Assembly: GCF_014200045.1 (NCBI RefSeq)
Contig: NZ_JACHOV010000009.1
Span: 62,001 to 126,000, forward strand
Reading direction: 5' to 3'
From: Rhizorhapis suberifaciens
GTDB taxonomy: Bacteria; Pseudomonadota; Alphaproteobacteria; Sphingomonadales; Sphingomonadaceae
DNA length: 64,000 nt
Numbering within the stretch: the first letter of the stretch is position 1; each line of letters starts with the position of its first letter. Below, in pieces: positions 34,487 to 44,549 of this stretch. Made by a program: the position numbers and the translations under genes. The notes under the pieces were generated by a model. The model was given only the letters and a program-made list of their open reading frames with translations, did no database searches and was not told where the DNA came from.

Positions 34487-37219
34487 ATGCTCGGCGCGAT
34501 CGCCAAATCGATTTTCGGTTCGTCCAACGAACGTTACGTCAAATCCGTTATGAAGATCGTCGAGCGGATCAACGCCTTTGAACCCACGATTTCCGCACTG
34601 TCCGATGAGGAACTGCGGCAGCAAACCGAAATTTTCCGGGAAAGGCTGGCCAACGGTGTTCCGCTGGACGACTTGCTGCCAGAAGCTTTTGCCACCGTTC
34701 GGGAAGCGGCCAAGCGTACTTTGGGCCAGCGCCATTATGATGTGCAGATGGTGGGCGGGATTGTCCTCCATCGGGGCGAAATCGCCGAGATGCGGACCGG
34801 CGAGGGTAAAACCTTGGTGGCCACTCTGGCGACCTATCTCAACGCCCTGGAAGGTAAGGGCGTTCATGTCGTCACCGTAAACGACTATCTCGCCCGCCGC
34901 GATTGCGATTGGATGGGACAGGTTTATCGTTTTCTTGGTTTGACGACGGGGGTCATCGTTCCCAATCTTCGGGAGGATGAGCGTCGCATCGCTTATAGCG
35001 CCGACATTACCTATGCGACGAACAATGAACTCGGCTTCGATTATCTGCGTGATAATATGAAGTTTGAACGCGACCAGATGGTCCAGCGTCCGTTCAATTT
35101 CGCCATTGTCGACGAAGTGGATTCAATCCTGATCGATGAAGCGCGGACCCCGCTAATCATTTCTGGCCCCACCGACGATAAGTCAGAGCTTTATATCTCG
35201 GTCGATGAGGTGGTGAAGCTCCTTTCCCCCGACAATTACGAGAAGGACGAGAAGCAGCGTACCGTTACCCTTACGGAGGAAGGCACCGAAAGGGTCGAAC
35301 GCATGCTGGAAGAGGCGGGGCTTCTGGTCGGCTCTAATCTCTACGATTTTGAAAATACTCAGGTTGTCCACCATGTGAACCAGGCTCTTCGTGCCAATGT
35401 CATGTTCAAGCGGGACACTGACTACATCGTAAAGGATGACAAGGTCATCATTATCGATGAGTTCACGGGCCGCATGATGGACGGTCGACGGTGGTCGGAT
35501 GGCCTCCATCAAGCGGTTGAGGCCAAGGAAGGTGTTCAAATCGAGCCCGAGAATCAGACGCTCGCCTCCATCACCTTCCAGAATTATTTCCGCATGTATC
35601 CCAAGCTGTCCGGCATGACCGGAACGGCCGCTACGGAAGCGCCGGAATTCTTCGATATCTATAAGATGAACGTCGTTACGATTCCTACCAATTTGCCGGT
35701 GCAGCGGATCGACGAGGAAGATGAATTCTATAAGAACACGAACGATAAGTTTCAGGCGATCGCCAGAGCGATAAAGGAAAAGGCTGAAGGCGGGCAGCCG
35801 GTGCTGGTCGGCACGGTGTCCATCGAAAAGTCGGAGATGCTTTCCGAGTTCCTGAAGGCTGAAAAGGTGCCGCATGCGGTTCTGAACGCTCGATTGCATG
35901 AGAAGGAAGCCCATATCGTCGCGCAGGCGGGCCGGAAAGGGGCGGTCACCATCGCCACCAACATGGCCGGCCGCGGCACCGACATTCAACTCGGCGGCAA
36001 TCTGGAATTCCGGGTGAATGATGAACTGAACGACATACCCGAAGGGGCAGAGCGCGACGCCGCCATCGAACGCGTCAGGGCGGAGATTGAGGCGGAGCGG
36101 CAGGAAGTGCTTGCAGCCGGCGGACTTTTCGTACTCGGTACTGAGCGGCACGAAAGCCGCCGTATTGATAACCAGCTTCGCGGCCGATCCGGGCGTCAGG
36201 GCGACCCCGGTCTTTCCCGCTTCTATCTAAGCCTGGACGACGACCTGCTCCGCATCTTCGGACCTGACACTCTGTTCGCCAGAATGATGAACAAAAATAT
36301 GGCCGATGGAGAGGCGATTGGTTCCAAATGGCTCTCGAAAGCCATTGAAACAGCTCAGAAGAAGGTTGAGGCGCGGAACTACGATATCCGTAAGCAAGTG
36401 GTGGAATATGATGACGTTATGAATGACCAGCGCAAGGTCATTTATGAACAGCGCAGCGACATTATGGATGCCGAGACCGTGGACGACGTGGTGACCGATA
36501 TGCGTACGGAAACCGTCAATGCCATCGTTGCCGACCATTGCCCGGCCGGCACATATCCTGAGCAGTGGAATGTTACCGGTCTGAAGGATGCAGTCGGCGA
36601 GATATTGGACTTGGAGCCTGATATCGATAGCTGGATGGACGAGGACGCGCTGGAACCGGACATCATCGAGGAACGGCTCGCGCAACTCGCCAATGAGGCC
36701 GTAGCCGAGAAGGCCGCCTCGATTGATGAAGCAAGTTGGAGGATGGTAGAAAAAAACATCCTTCTTCAGGCGCTGGATCATCATTGGAAAGAGCATCTGG
36801 CGACGCTCGACGCCTTGCGGCAGGTCGTGCATCTGCGGGCCTATGCGCAAAAGACGCCGATCAATGAGTATAAGCAGGAGGCCTTCGCCCTGTTTGAGCG
36901 AATGTTGGGCAACATCCGTGAAGATGTGACCCGCACCATGGCTCGTGCGCAGTTCCGGGTGGCTGAACCCGAGCTGCCCGAACTACCTGTCCTGCCGGAT
37001 TTCATCACCTCCCATATCGATCCTTTTACCGGTGAAGACGATACGGCGGACGCGGACGGTTTGGGCAGCTATGTAACGACGATGCTATCCCCTTCCTCAG
37101 TCCTGCACGCTCAGGGCAAGACGGATGAAAATCCCTATGCCGGCCTCGACATCAGCCGCAATGCGCCTTGTCCTTGTGGTTCGGGACGGAAGTACAAGCA
37201 TTGTCACGGCGCGCTCTGA
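34487..37219 (+). CDS. secA: preprotein translocase ATPase SecA
   Basis: Motor that drives unfolded proteins through SecYEG. 910 residues, normal for the family. NBD1 Walker A is [13 protein letters not shown] (about 102-114), the DEAD-like box is [20 protein letters not shown] (about 209-228), and the preprotein cross-linking and helical scaffold domains follow. The C-terminus ends in the zinc/SecB-binding motif [14 protein letters not shown]. The ATG at 34487 begins [19 protein letters not shown], the usual start. The 238-base gap upstream (34249-34486) shows no further gene. Confidence 0.98.
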   Translation: MLGAIAKSIFGSSNERYVKSVMKIVERINAFEPTISALSDEELRQQTEIFRERLANGVPLDDLLPEAFATVREAAKRTLGQRHYDVQMVGGIVLHRGEIAEMRTGEGKTLVATLATYLNALEGKGVHVVTVNDYLARRDCDWMGQVYRFLGLTTGVIVPNLREDERRIAYSADITYATNNELGFDYLRDNMKFERDQMVQRPFNFAIVDEVDSILIDEARTPLIISGPTDDKSELYISVDEVVKLLSPDNYEKDEKQRTVTLTEEGTERVERMLEEAGLLVGSNLYDFENTQVVHHVNQALRANVMFKRDTDYIVKDDKVIIIDEFTGRMMDGRRWSDGLHQAVEAKEGVQIEPENQTLASITFQNYFRMYPKLSGMTGTAATEAPEFFDIYKMNVVTIPTNLPVQRIDEEDEFYKNTNDKFQAIARAIKEKAEGGQPVLVGTVSIEKSEMLSEFLKAEKVPHAVLNARLHEKEAHIVAQAGRKGAVTIATNMAGRGTDIQLGGNLEFRVNDELNDIPEGAERDAAIERVRAEIEAERQEVLAAGGLFVLGTERHESRRIDNQLRGRSGRQGDPGLSRFYLSLDDDLLRIFGPDTLFARMMNKNMADGEAIGSKWLSKAIETAQKKVEARNYDIRKQVVEYDDVMNDQRKVIYEQRSDIMDAETVDDVVTDMRTETVNAIVADHCPAGTYPEQWNVTGLKDAVGEILDLEPDIDSWMDEDALEPDIIEERLAQLANEAVAEKAASIDEASWRMVEKNILLQALDHHWKEHLATLDALRQVVHLRAYAQKTPINEYKQEAFALFERMLGNIREDVTRTMARAQFRVAEPELPELPVLPDFITSHIDPFTGEDDTADADGLGSYVTTMLSPSSVLHAQGKTDENPYAGLDISRNAPCPCGSGRKYKHCHGAL

Positions 37220-37343
37220 CATCCTGCTGCTAAGGAGGAGGGCAAGTCGTCCTGATCGCCTGAAGGCCGCCTGACCACTAAGCTTCGGAAATTGTTGGGG
37301 GCATTGCTGTACAGCCTGATACTCATCGGCTAGCTTCCGGCTG

Positions 37344-39251
37344 ATGAAGAGGGGCAGGCTGATTTCCCGACCGTCGGCTGGCGCGCAACAGGAAAGCGGG
37401 CTTTGGACAGTTTATGGTTATGGCTTTGCTGCTATGGCCGTACTTCTGGCCATCGGTTTTCGGTCGCTTCTGGACCCGTGGCTCGGCGCCAGGGCGCCGT
37501 TCATCATCTTCACCCTTCCGGTTCTTCTTTGCGCGGTGCATGTTGGTGTGAAGCCGGCAATAGCGGCTGTTTTCCTGGCGCTTGTCTACGGGTATTTCCA
37601 TTTCGATGGGGAAGGGGGACTTGGTACCGCCGATGTCGTCCATCTTGGAACCTTTGGGTTTGTATGTGCAGGGATTGTCCTCCTGGCTAGCCGGGCGGGA
37701 CGAGCCGATTTGCTCGCCCTGGTTCATCGGACTGCAGCCGATGCCGAAGCCAACCGAGCCGGGCAATATGCCGAGGAACTTGCACTGCTGATGGAAGGGG
37801 CGACGGATTATGCCATCTTCATGATCGATCCCAAGGGCCACGTCACCATTTGGAACAAGGGTGCGGAACGTGTATTCGGATGGTCAGCCGAGGACATCAT
37901 AGGCAAGCCAGCAGAAATTTTGTCATCGGAAGAAACGTCGGTCAGGGCGGAAAATGACGGTGTCCAAACCCTGGCACGGGAAGGATGGACGGGTCAGCGT
38001 TGGCATGTCCGCAAAGACGGCACCGAATTTTTGGCCGACGTGACGCTGACGCCGTTGAAGGACAATAGCGGGGATCTTCGCGGCTATGCGAAGGTGGTGC
38101 GGGATGTCACTGATCGCTATGCCTCGGAACGAGCGGTGGAGCGCCGAGAACGTCACTTGCGGTCAATCCTGGACACGGTGCCTGACGCCATGATCGTGAT
38201 AGATGAGCGTGGCCATATCATTTCCTTCAGCGCGGCCGCGCAGAAGACTTTTGGTTATGATGAGGAGGAGTTGGTCGGCCGAAACGTGAACATATTGATG
38301 CCCTCTCCGGATTCGGATCGGCACAATTCCTATATTCGGCGATATCTCGACACCAGCGAGCGGCGTATCATTGGCATAGGCCGCATAGTTACCGGCCTTC
38401 GGAAGGACGGAAGTAGTTTCCCCATGGAACTGTCCGTGGGAGAGGCCATCAGCGGGGATCAGCGGCTCTTTACCGGATTTGTGCGCGACCTTACCGACAA
38501 GCATCGCACCGAAGCTCGGGTGCAGGAACTTCAATCCGAATTGATTCAGGTATCGCGCCTCAGCGCCATGGGCACGATGGCGTCGACATTGGCGCATGAA
38601 CTCAATCAACCGCTCACTGCAATTGCGAACTATGCCGAGGCGGCCGTTCCGATCCTCGCCAGCGATGAGGCGGAAGACAGAGCGATTCTCAACGAGCTGT
38701 TCCAGGAAATCGCGGCGCAGTCGCTTAGAGCGGGCGGCATTGTACGCCGGCTGCGGGAATTTATTGCCAGGGGCGAAGTGGAAAAGCGGTTGGAGAATTT
38801 GCCCACCTTGATTGATGAGGCAGCATCGCTGGCTTTGGTCGGCGCTCGCGAAAAGGGCGTGTCAGCTCGGTTCAATCTTGATCCTTTAGCCAAGACTGTC
38901 CTCGCAGATCGGGTGCAGATTCAGCAGGTCCTGATTAATCTTATCCGCAATGCCGTCGAAGCGATGGAAGATTGCGAGTCGCGGAATTTGCTGATCTCGT
39001 CGGAAGTGCTTGGTCCCGAAACCGTGGGGATCTCGGTCGCTGACACAGGACCGGGCATTGCGCCCGAAATCACGGATCAGCTCTTCCAAGCTTTCATCAG
39101 TACCAAAAGCAGCGGCATGGGCCTGGGCCTATCCATCTGCCAGACCATTGTCGAAGCTCATGGCGGACGCATCCGCGCCAGGCCTTCCATTGCAGGAGGC
39201 ATGGAATTTCAATTTACCCTGCCGCTCGCCAATGGTGACGGCGAAGATTAA
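37344..39251 (+). CDS. FixL-like sensor histidine kinase with a haem-binding PAS domain
   Basis: 635 residues. Four hydrophobic segments at about 25-117 resemble the DUF4118-type membrane module. PAS1 is at about 145-260. PAS2 (about 272-388) closely matches the FixL oxygen-sensing PAS. The proximal haem ligand is conserved as His327 in DRHNSYIRRY, Arg333 aligns with the propionate-binding Arg206 and Arg347 in IIGIGRIV with distal Arg220 of Bradyrhizobium FixL. The HisKA domain has His418 in LAHELNQPLTAI and the ATPase has ADTGPGIAPE. No response regulator gene is adjacent. Predicted to be an oxygen or redox-gas sensor; haem binding is inferred from residues, not shown. Confidence 0.88.
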   Translation: MKRGRLISRPSAGAQQESGLWTVYGYGFAAMAVLLAIGFRSLLDPWLGARAPFIIFTLPVLLCAVHVGVKPAIAAVFLALVYGYFHFDGEGGLGTADVVHLGTFGFVCAGIVLLASRAGRADLLALVHRTAADAEANRAGQYAEELALLMEGATDYAIFMIDPKGHVTIWNKGAERVFGWSAEDIIGKPAEILSSEETSVRAENDGVQTLAREGWTGQRWHVRKDGTEFLADVTLTPLKDNSGDLRGYAKVVRDVTDRYASERAVERRERHLRSILDTVPDAMIVIDERGHIISFSAAAQKTFGYDEEELVGRNVNILMPSPDSDRHNSYIRRYLDTSERRIIGIGRIVTGLRKDGSSFPMELSVGEAISGDQRLFTGFVRDLTDKHRTEARVQELQSELIQVSRLSAMGTMASTLAHELNQPLTAIANYAEAAVPILASDEAEDRAILNELFQEIAAQSLRAGGIVRRLREFIARGEVEKRLENLPTLIDEAASLALVGAREKGVSARFNLDPLAKTVLADRVQIQQVLINLIRNAVEAMEDCESRNLLISSEVLGPETVGISVADTGPGIAPEITDQLFQAFISTKSSGMGLGLSICQTIVEAHGGRIRARPSIAGGMEFQFTLPLANGDGED

Positions 39252-39313
39252 ACGGGCAGCGCTACCGACGCTCATTTTTCGCTAAGAATGCGACAGCGCG
39301 TCGCCTCTACCAG

Positions 39314-40036
39314 TCAGATAAGTCCTAGGGCCCGCATGCTGCTATGGCCTTCGCGGCCGATGATGATGTGGTCGTGTACCGCAATCCCCAGTCTTTTGCC
39401 GGCTTCGATGATGTTGCGGGTAACCTGGATGTCCTGCGGGCTGGGTGAGGGGTCGCCGCTTGGATGATTGTGCACCAGGATCAGAGATGCCGAGCCAAGG
39501 TCGATGGCGCGGCGGATCACTTCCCGCACGTAAATAGCAGCTTGGTCTACCGAGCCGTCTCCCATATTTTCGTCGCGGATCAGCATGTTGCGGCTGTTTA
39601 GGTGGAGCACGCGTACCCGCTCCACCGTCATATGCGCCATGTCTGCACGCAGATAGTCGAGCAGCGCCTGCCAACTGGCGAGGACTGGCAGCTTGGTAAT
39701 GTCCGCCTTTAACAACCGCAGCGCCGCTGCCTGCGCAATTTTCAGAGCGGCTATGCTGGTTTCGCCCATGCCGTTTACGCGCGCCAAGGCTTCACCATCC
39801 GCCGTCAGCAGCCCGCCAATCCCACCAAATTCAGCCAGAAGTTGCTTGGCAAGGGGCTTGGTGTCGCGCCGTGGAATAGCCAAGGCGAGCAGATATTCGA
39901 TCAGTTCATGGTCAAGCAGGGCATCCGGCCCACCGTCCAGCAGCCGCCGGCGCAGCCGCTCGCGATGGCCGACGCCATGATGTTCCTGCTTGCCGCTCGG
40001 TTCGATATCCCCCATGAGTTCAGGCGCTAAGCGCAA
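39314..40036 (-). CDS. radC: RadC-family JAB/MPN metalloprotein
   Basis: 240 residues. An N-terminal helix-hairpin-helix-like UPF0758 domain (about 25-105) with RERLRRRLLDGGPDALLDHE is followed by the JAB domain with the metal motif VHNHPSGDPSPSPQD (H-x-H...D). The family is named RadC, but a DNA-repair role is disputed and its biochemical function is unclear. It is convergent with the FixL-like kinase (62 bases apart) and divergent from ydbH. A downstream in-frame ATG at residue 8 could be the true start. Confidence 0.93.
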   Translation of the reverse strand: MRLAPELMGDIEPSGKQEHHGVGHRERLRRRLLDGGPDALLDHELIEYLLALAIPRRDTKPLAKQLLAEFGGIGGLLTADGEALARVNGMGETSIAALKIAQAAALRLLKADITKLPVLASWQALLDYLRADMAHMTVERVRVLHLNSRNMLIRDENMGDGSVDQAAIYVREVIRRAIDLGSASLILVHNHPSGDPSPSPQDIQVTRNIIEAGKRLGIAVHDHIIIGREGHSSMRALGLI

Positions 40037-40155
40037 TATGATCGAAGCTCAATGGGATATCGTCATGCCAAATGTGCGTTCATCTTGTGGCAAGGTCATT
40101 CTCGTGAAATCTTACGCTGTGGAAACGAGGGGCGGTAACCGGGCGTTATGACGGG

Positions 40156-43100
40156 ATGACCCAGGACAATCCTGAAGCTGAAGCGGACGAGCCCCAAAGG
40201 CGCTGGATCTTCTGGTGGGCGGTGGTGCTTGGCGTCCTGCTGCTGGCCCTGCTGGCTGTCTGGACGCAACGGACGCCCATTGCCGATAATTTGATCAGCC
40301 GGGAGCTTCTACGGCGCAATGTTTCCGCCCGCTATGACCTCGTTCAAATCGGGCTGAGGACTCAGAGGCTAGAAAATCTGGTTCTTGGGCCCAGTGAAAG
40401 GCCCGATCTCAAGGCCGATTGGGTCGAAGTGGATCTAGCGGTTGGCGCTTTCAGTCCCCGAGTCACGGCGGTTCGGGCAGGTGGCGTCAGGCTGCGGGGC
40501 CGGATCGCCAACGGAAAGCTTATTCTTGGCGAACTGGACAAATTTCGGGATCCGGAATCCACGGCGCCGCTTGGCCTGCCGGACCTGAAGCTGAGCCTGT
40601 ACGACGCGCGCATGCGATTGGACACGCCCCTAGGGCCCATTGGCATGAAGTTGGACGGATTGGGTCATCTTCGTGGCGGCTTCAAAGGGAAGCTGGCGGC
40701 GGTCATGAGGGAGGCCGATGTACAAGGCTGTCGCGGCGACAGCCTGACCTTCTACGCCGATCTTTCTGTGACGGCGCGGCAACCGCGTATGAAAGGGCCG
40801 TTGCGGGCGAAAACCATTGATTGTCCAGAAACGGCATTGTCGGCCGTCAAGCCTGCTGCCGACCTTGATATACGGCTCAACGAAGCATTGGACCATTGGC
40901 GGGGGAGGGTGGACCTTTCCTCCCAGTTCCTGGATGGCGGGAGTGCGCGGCTGGCTGGCGCAGGCGGAGCCATCTCCTTTGATGGAAACATCAAATCGAT
41001 GAAGGGCCGACTGGATATTGCAGCGAACGTCCTCAACTACCCGTCAGTGCATTCAGGCCCCATTGGTTTTAAAGGCAGCTACTCCGTGGGATCCGACAAG
41101 AAAGGCAGTTTTGCACGGATGCAAGGTGTCGCCAAAGTTGAGGGATTGCATCTGCCGAGCAATAATCCAACAGCGGGTTTGCGGCGATCGGCAGCCGGAA
41201 CGCCCTTGGCGCCACTAGCCGCCAAATTCGCGTCGGCCATTGAAGCGGCTGGCAAGAATAATGAAACCAAGGCGACGTTCGCGCTCCTACAGCGCAATGG
41301 CATTGGTCGACTGCAAGTGACTGATCTTGCTTTTGAAAGCGGAAGTGGTGCGCATATCGATTTGACTGGCGGTAGCGGCTTGGCCTGGTTTTGGCCCCAG
41401 GGGCAACTCGCCTTGGATGGCAGCGTCCGAGTGGAGGGCGGCGGCTTTCCACAAGCCGCCATTCGGTTGAAGCGTGATCGACAGGGTGCGCTCAATGGGC
41501 AAATCTTCATGCGAGATTATGCCGCTGAGAATGCGCGGCTTGGGCTGGCGCCGGTGCGCTTTGTGGCTGGCCGGGGCGGGAGCCGGTTCACGACGACATT
41601 GCGGCTCGATGGTCCGTTGCCGGGAGGTGGGGTGAAGGGGTTGACCCTGCCCGTCGATGGCAGGCTGGCCGGAGGCGCCATGCGGATCAACGTGGAATGC
41701 CAACCGGCCTCCTTCACCGCGTTTAAATATCAAAGCCTGTCACTACAACGGACGCAGCTTCGGCTTTGTCCACCGAAGGGCGGGGCAATGGTACGATCGA
41801 GTCCGGAAGGGTTCGTGTTTGCGGCTTTATCGCCAGCGCCCCGGTTGCGAGGCCGGTTGGGACAGAATCCGTTGCTATTGGCGGCGGACAATGTTCGCTT
41901 CGGCATGCCCGATGGCGGATTTTCAGCGAGCGATTTAAAGGTGGCGCTGGGGACCGATGCGCCGACAATCCTGGATCTTGCGCATCTTACCGGGCGCTTC
42001 ACACCTGCGGGTTTGTCAGGCGAAATGGAAGGCGGAGCCGGACATATTGGCAATGTACCGCTTGCAATGTCCGAAGCAACGGGCCGCTGGGCCTTTGCCG
42101 GTGGCGCCCTGAGGATTGATGGTCGCCTCAACATCGCTGACCGTGCGGAACTGGATCGGTTCAACCCTCTGCTGTCGAAGAACTTTACGCTCACGCTGAA
42201 GGACAGCCGGCTTTTAGCGAATGGCACGCTGCTCGAACTTCGAACGAGCGCGGAGGTGACCAAGGTAAGTATCGCCCATGATCTGGGCACTGGCGCCGGC
42301 CATGCAGACCTGCTGGTCGATGGGCTGTCCTTCGGCAATCAGCTACAGCCAGAGGATATTACCCGGATCGCACTGGGCGTGGTAGCAAATGTCAAAGGTG
42401 TGGTGAATGGACGCGGCCACATTCGCTGGGACGCCAATGGCGTGTCGAGCGATGGCCGGTTCCGGACTGATGATATCAGCCTGGCGGCGGCTTTTGGACC
42501 CGTCACGGGCCTGTCGGGAGAAGTCTATTTTTCCGACCTGCTCGGTTTGCAGACGCCGCCAGGGCAAATTTTCCGAATTGCGAACGTCAACCCCGGCATA
42601 GAGGCCAATGACGGTATCATTCGGTATCAGCTTCTTCCTGGACAGCAGGTGCGGATAGAAGCTGGGGCTTGGCCATTTTCAGGCGGGCAGCTGACTTTGG
42701 AGCCGACGGTCCTGGACTTTAGCGCCGAAAAGCCGCGCTACCTCACTTTTCGTATCATCGGCCTTCAGGCGGCAGAGTTCATCAACAAGCTTGAACTGGA
42801 GAATATATCAGCCACGGGAACATTCGACGGGCTGTTGCCAATGGTTTTCGATGCCAGCGGCGGTCGCATTGTCGGCGGGGTACTGGTGGCGCGGCAGGAA
42901 GGTCTCCCGCCGCTCTATGTCGACGATGTGAAGCAGCTTCGAGTGGCATGCGATACAATGCGGCAGGGCGGTACACTTGCTTATGTGGGCGAAGTCTCCA
43001 ATGCGGACCTGGGCATGTTTGGGAAGCTGGCTTTCGATGCGCTGAAGTCGCTACGTTATAAGTGCCTCACTATATTGATGGATGGCTATATTGACGGGGA

Positions 43101-43374
43101 AGTGGTGACCCAGGTCGCCTTCAACGGGGTAAACCAGGCCCCAGTTGAAACGGACCAGATGGGCTTGGGACGGCAGTTCACCGGGCTCCCGTTCATCTTC
43201 AATATCCGCATTGAGGCGCCCTTCCGAGGGCTGCTCAATACCGCAAAGTCGTTCGTTGACCCAAGCTTGCTCATCAAGAATTACATGGCGGACCAGGGTC
43301 GTCAGCCGACGGTCGAAAACACTCTTGCCGTTCAGCCTGCCGAAAGCGACACTATGCGAACAGGGGACAAATGA
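40156..43374 (+). CDS. ydbH: YdbH-family AsmA-like intermembrane lipid-transport protein
   Basis: 1072 residues. One N-terminal transmembrane helix (about 18-40) anchors a very long periplasmic beta-rich region. The C-terminal YdbH/DctA-like domain contains ENISATGTFDGLLPMVFD (about 881-898) and the GGRIVGG and YVGEVSNADLG segments of the family. In E. coli, YdbH with TamB and YhdP carries phospholipids to the outer membrane, and its partner is the lipoprotein YnbE. Here the same order ydbH-ynbE-ydbL is kept, with the ynbE ATG immediately after the stop. Assignment rests on the C-terminus and the operon. Confidence 0.9.
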   Translation: MTQDNPEAEADEPQRRWIFWWAVVLGVLLLALLAVWTQRTPIADNLISRELLRRNVSARYDLVQIGLRTQRLENLVLGPSERPDLKADWVEVDLAVGAFSPRVTAVRAGGVRLRGRIANGKLILGELDKFRDPESTAPLGLPDLKLSLYDARMRLDTPLGPIGMKLDGLGHLRGGFKGKLAAVMREADVQGCRGDSLTFYADLSVTARQPRMKGPLRAKTIDCPETALSAVKPAADLDIRLNEALDHWRGRVDLSSQFLDGGSARLAGAGGAISFDGNIKSMKGRLDIAANVLNYPSVHSGPIGFKGSYSVGSDKKGSFARMQGVAKVEGLHLPSNNPTAGLRRSAAGTPLAPLAAKFASAIEAAGKNNETKATFALLQRNGIGRLQVTDLAFESGSGAHIDLTGGSGLAWFWPQGQLALDGSVRVEGGGFPQAAIRLKRDRQGALNGQIFMRDYAAENARLGLAPVRFVAGRGGSRFTTTLRLDGPLPGGGVKGLTLPVDGRLAGGAMRINVECQPASFTAFKYQSLSLQRTQLRLCPPKGGAMVRSSPEGFVFAALSPAPRLRGRLGQNPLLLAADNVRFGMPDGGFSASDLKVALGTDAPTILDLAHLTGRFTPAGLSGEMEGGAGHIGNVPLAMSEATGRWAFAGGALRIDGRLNIADRAELDRFNPLLSKNFTLTLKDSRLLANGTLLELRTSAEVTKVSIAHDLGTGAGHADLLVDGLSFGNQLQPEDITRIALGVVANVKGVVNGRGHIRWDANGVSSDGRFRTDDISLAAAFGPVTGLSGEVYFSDLLGLQTPPGQIFRIANVNPGIEANDGIIRYQLLPGQQVRIEAGAWPFSGGQLTLEPTVLDFSAEKPRYLTFRIIGLQAAEFINKLELENISATGTFDGLLPMVFDASGGRIVGGVLVARQEGLPPLYVDDVKQLRVACDTMRQGGTLAYVGEVSNADLGMFGKLAFDALKSLRYKCLTILMDGYIDGEVVTQVAFNGVNQAPVETDQMGLGRQFTGLPFIFNIRIEAPFRGLLNTAKSFVDPSLLIKNYMADQGRQPTVENTLAVQPAESDTMRTGDK

Positions 43375-43587
43375 ATGAACAATATGATTTTTAGGATTAA
43401 AGGCTATGGCCGGGGAGTAAGTTCTGTCTTGGGTTTGGTGCTGGTGGCGGGATGCATACAGGTTAAGGCTCCCGATAAACCGATAGAGATAAATCTGAAC
43501 GTTCGCGTGCAGCAGGAAGTGATCGTAAAGCTGCAGAAGGACGCTGAAGAGCTAATTGAAAACAATCCGGAGTTGTTTCCGCAATGA
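43375..43587 (+). CDS. ynbE: YnbE-family outer-membrane lipoprotein
   Basis: 70 residues. The lipobox LVAGC gives lipidated Cys27. The mature part contains the YnbE signature PDKPIEINLNVRVQQEVIVK followed by an acidic helix. In E. coli the small lipoprotein binds the C-terminal end of YdbH and completes the bridge to the outer membrane. It begins immediately after the ydbH stop and overlaps ydbL by 4 bases (ATGA), so all three are translationally coupled. Confidence 0.9.
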   Translation: MNNMIFRIKGYGRGVSSVLGLVLVAGCIQVKAPDKPIEINLNVRVQQEVIVKLQKDAEELIENNPELFPQ

Positions 43588-43994
43588 AGACCGACAAGAA
43601 ACATTTGCTCATGCTGGCCGGCGCTGTGGTGCTGGTGAGTGGCCTTGCGCTTGCCTGGACTGGATCCGCCAGCGCGCAATCTTCCATAGTTGCGCAGGCA
43701 ATGGCGAACGGTACCGTGGGCGAGCAAGCTGACGGTTATCTTGGTATCAAGGGTTCTGTGCCTGCCAACGTCAAGGCTGAGGTCGACTCGATCAACATCA
43801 AACGCCGCGCAGCTTATACGGATCTCGCCGCAAAACGGGGCGTCACCGTTGCCGATGTGGCCGCAGCGACAGGTTGCAAGACCTTGTCCAGCCGTGTGCA
43901 ATCCGGACAGGCCTACCGTCTGAACGACGGCAGTTGGCAAGTGAAGGGCTCTGCGCCCATCGCTTTGCCAAATTATTGCGCGACGGCGGGATGA
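43584..43994 (+). CDS. ydbL: YdbL-family (DUF1318) periplasmic protein
   Basis: 136 residues with a signal peptide (about 1-32, ending ASA) and a DUF1318 domain. It has the conserved GEQADGYLGI segment (about 49-58), IKGSVPANVKAEVDSINIKR (about 57-76) and two cysteines (one in TGCKTL, one near the C-terminus) that could form a disulphide. In E. coli YdbL modulates assembly of the YdbH-YnbE bridge. It is the last gene of the three-gene operon. Confidence 0.9.
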   Translation: MKTDKKHLLMLAGAVVLVSGLALAWTGSASAQSSIVAQAMANGTVGEQADGYLGIKGSVPANVKAEVDSINIKRRAAYTDLAAKRGVTVADVAAATGCKTLSSRVQSGQAYRLNDGSWQVKGSAPIALPNYCATAG

Positions 43995-44057
43995 GCTCGG
44001 CCCTTGGTCGGACATAGTTCAAATTGCTCATTACGGTCGCTTTTTCCCTTGGTCCTG

Positions 44058-44103
44058 CAACCGCCACCTAGCGGTTGACTTACTTCCTTCCCCTTTCTAA
44101 ACG
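44058..44103 (+). promoter_or_regulatory. hairpin and candidate sigma-70 promoter upstream of the F0 operon
   Basis: CAACCGC (44058-44064) pairs with GCGGTTG (44071-44077), a 7-base stem that may end the ydbL transcript. Overlapping it is TTGACT (44075-44080), 17 bases, then TAAACG (44098-44103), a reasonable -35/-10 pair placed 80 bases before the atpI ATG. No poly-T follows the hairpin. Confidence 0.4.
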
Positions 44104-44183
44104 GGCCGCGCCTTGGCGGGTGATCCAACGCCGTCTTGCATGCTAGAACCGCTGTTAAACGCAGCGGGAAACGGAGTGCAGCG

Positions 44184-44504
44184 ATGGAAAAGGGTGAATC
44201 CGGGCAAGACCCGATCGAAGAGGACAAGCGGCTGGATTCGCTCAAAGAGCGGCTTAAGCAGGCTGGCCAGGACGAACAGGTCAGGACGGGCAGGGACAAG
44301 CAGGGGGTGGACGAAGGATACCGCCTCGGCAATCGTGTTCTTGCTGAACTGATCGGGGGAATTGTCGGTGGCCTTTTGATCGGTTGGGTTCTTGACCGGC
44401 TGATTGGAACGGCTCCTTGGCTCCTGTTGGCCTTCCTCTTCCTGGGGATCGTCGTGGCTTTCAGGAACATCATAAGGATTTCCACAAAACGCCCGAAGGA
44501 ATGA
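44184..44504 (+). CDS. atpI: ATP synthase assembly protein AtpI
   Basis: 106 residues from the ATG at 44184, which has GGAG about 8 bases upstream; the frame extends to 44136 without support. A charged N-terminal half is followed by two transmembrane helices (about 53-75 and 80-100) with the GGIVGGLLIGWVLDRLIGT segment typical of alphaproteobacterial AtpI. It assists assembly of the c-ring of F0. It heads the atpI-B-E-F'-F operon. Confidence 0.88.
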   Translation: MEKGESGQDPIEEDKRLDSLKERLKQAGQDEQVRTGRDKQGVDEGYRLGNRVLAELIGGIVGGLLIGWVLDRLIGTAPWLLLAFLFLGIVVAFRNIIRISTKRPKE

Positions 44505-44549
44505 GGGCGCTTTTGTTGTACGGGCAAATGTCGTCAGGGGTTTTCACGC

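Noticed and set aside
38310-38400. Loss of the haem ligand in the FixL-like PAS domain (Arg in SERRIIGIGR where Bradyrhizobium FixL has His)
   Set aside because: That position is His214, which contacts a propionate and is also Arg in Sinorhizobium FixL. The true proximal His, in RHNSYIRRY, is conserved.
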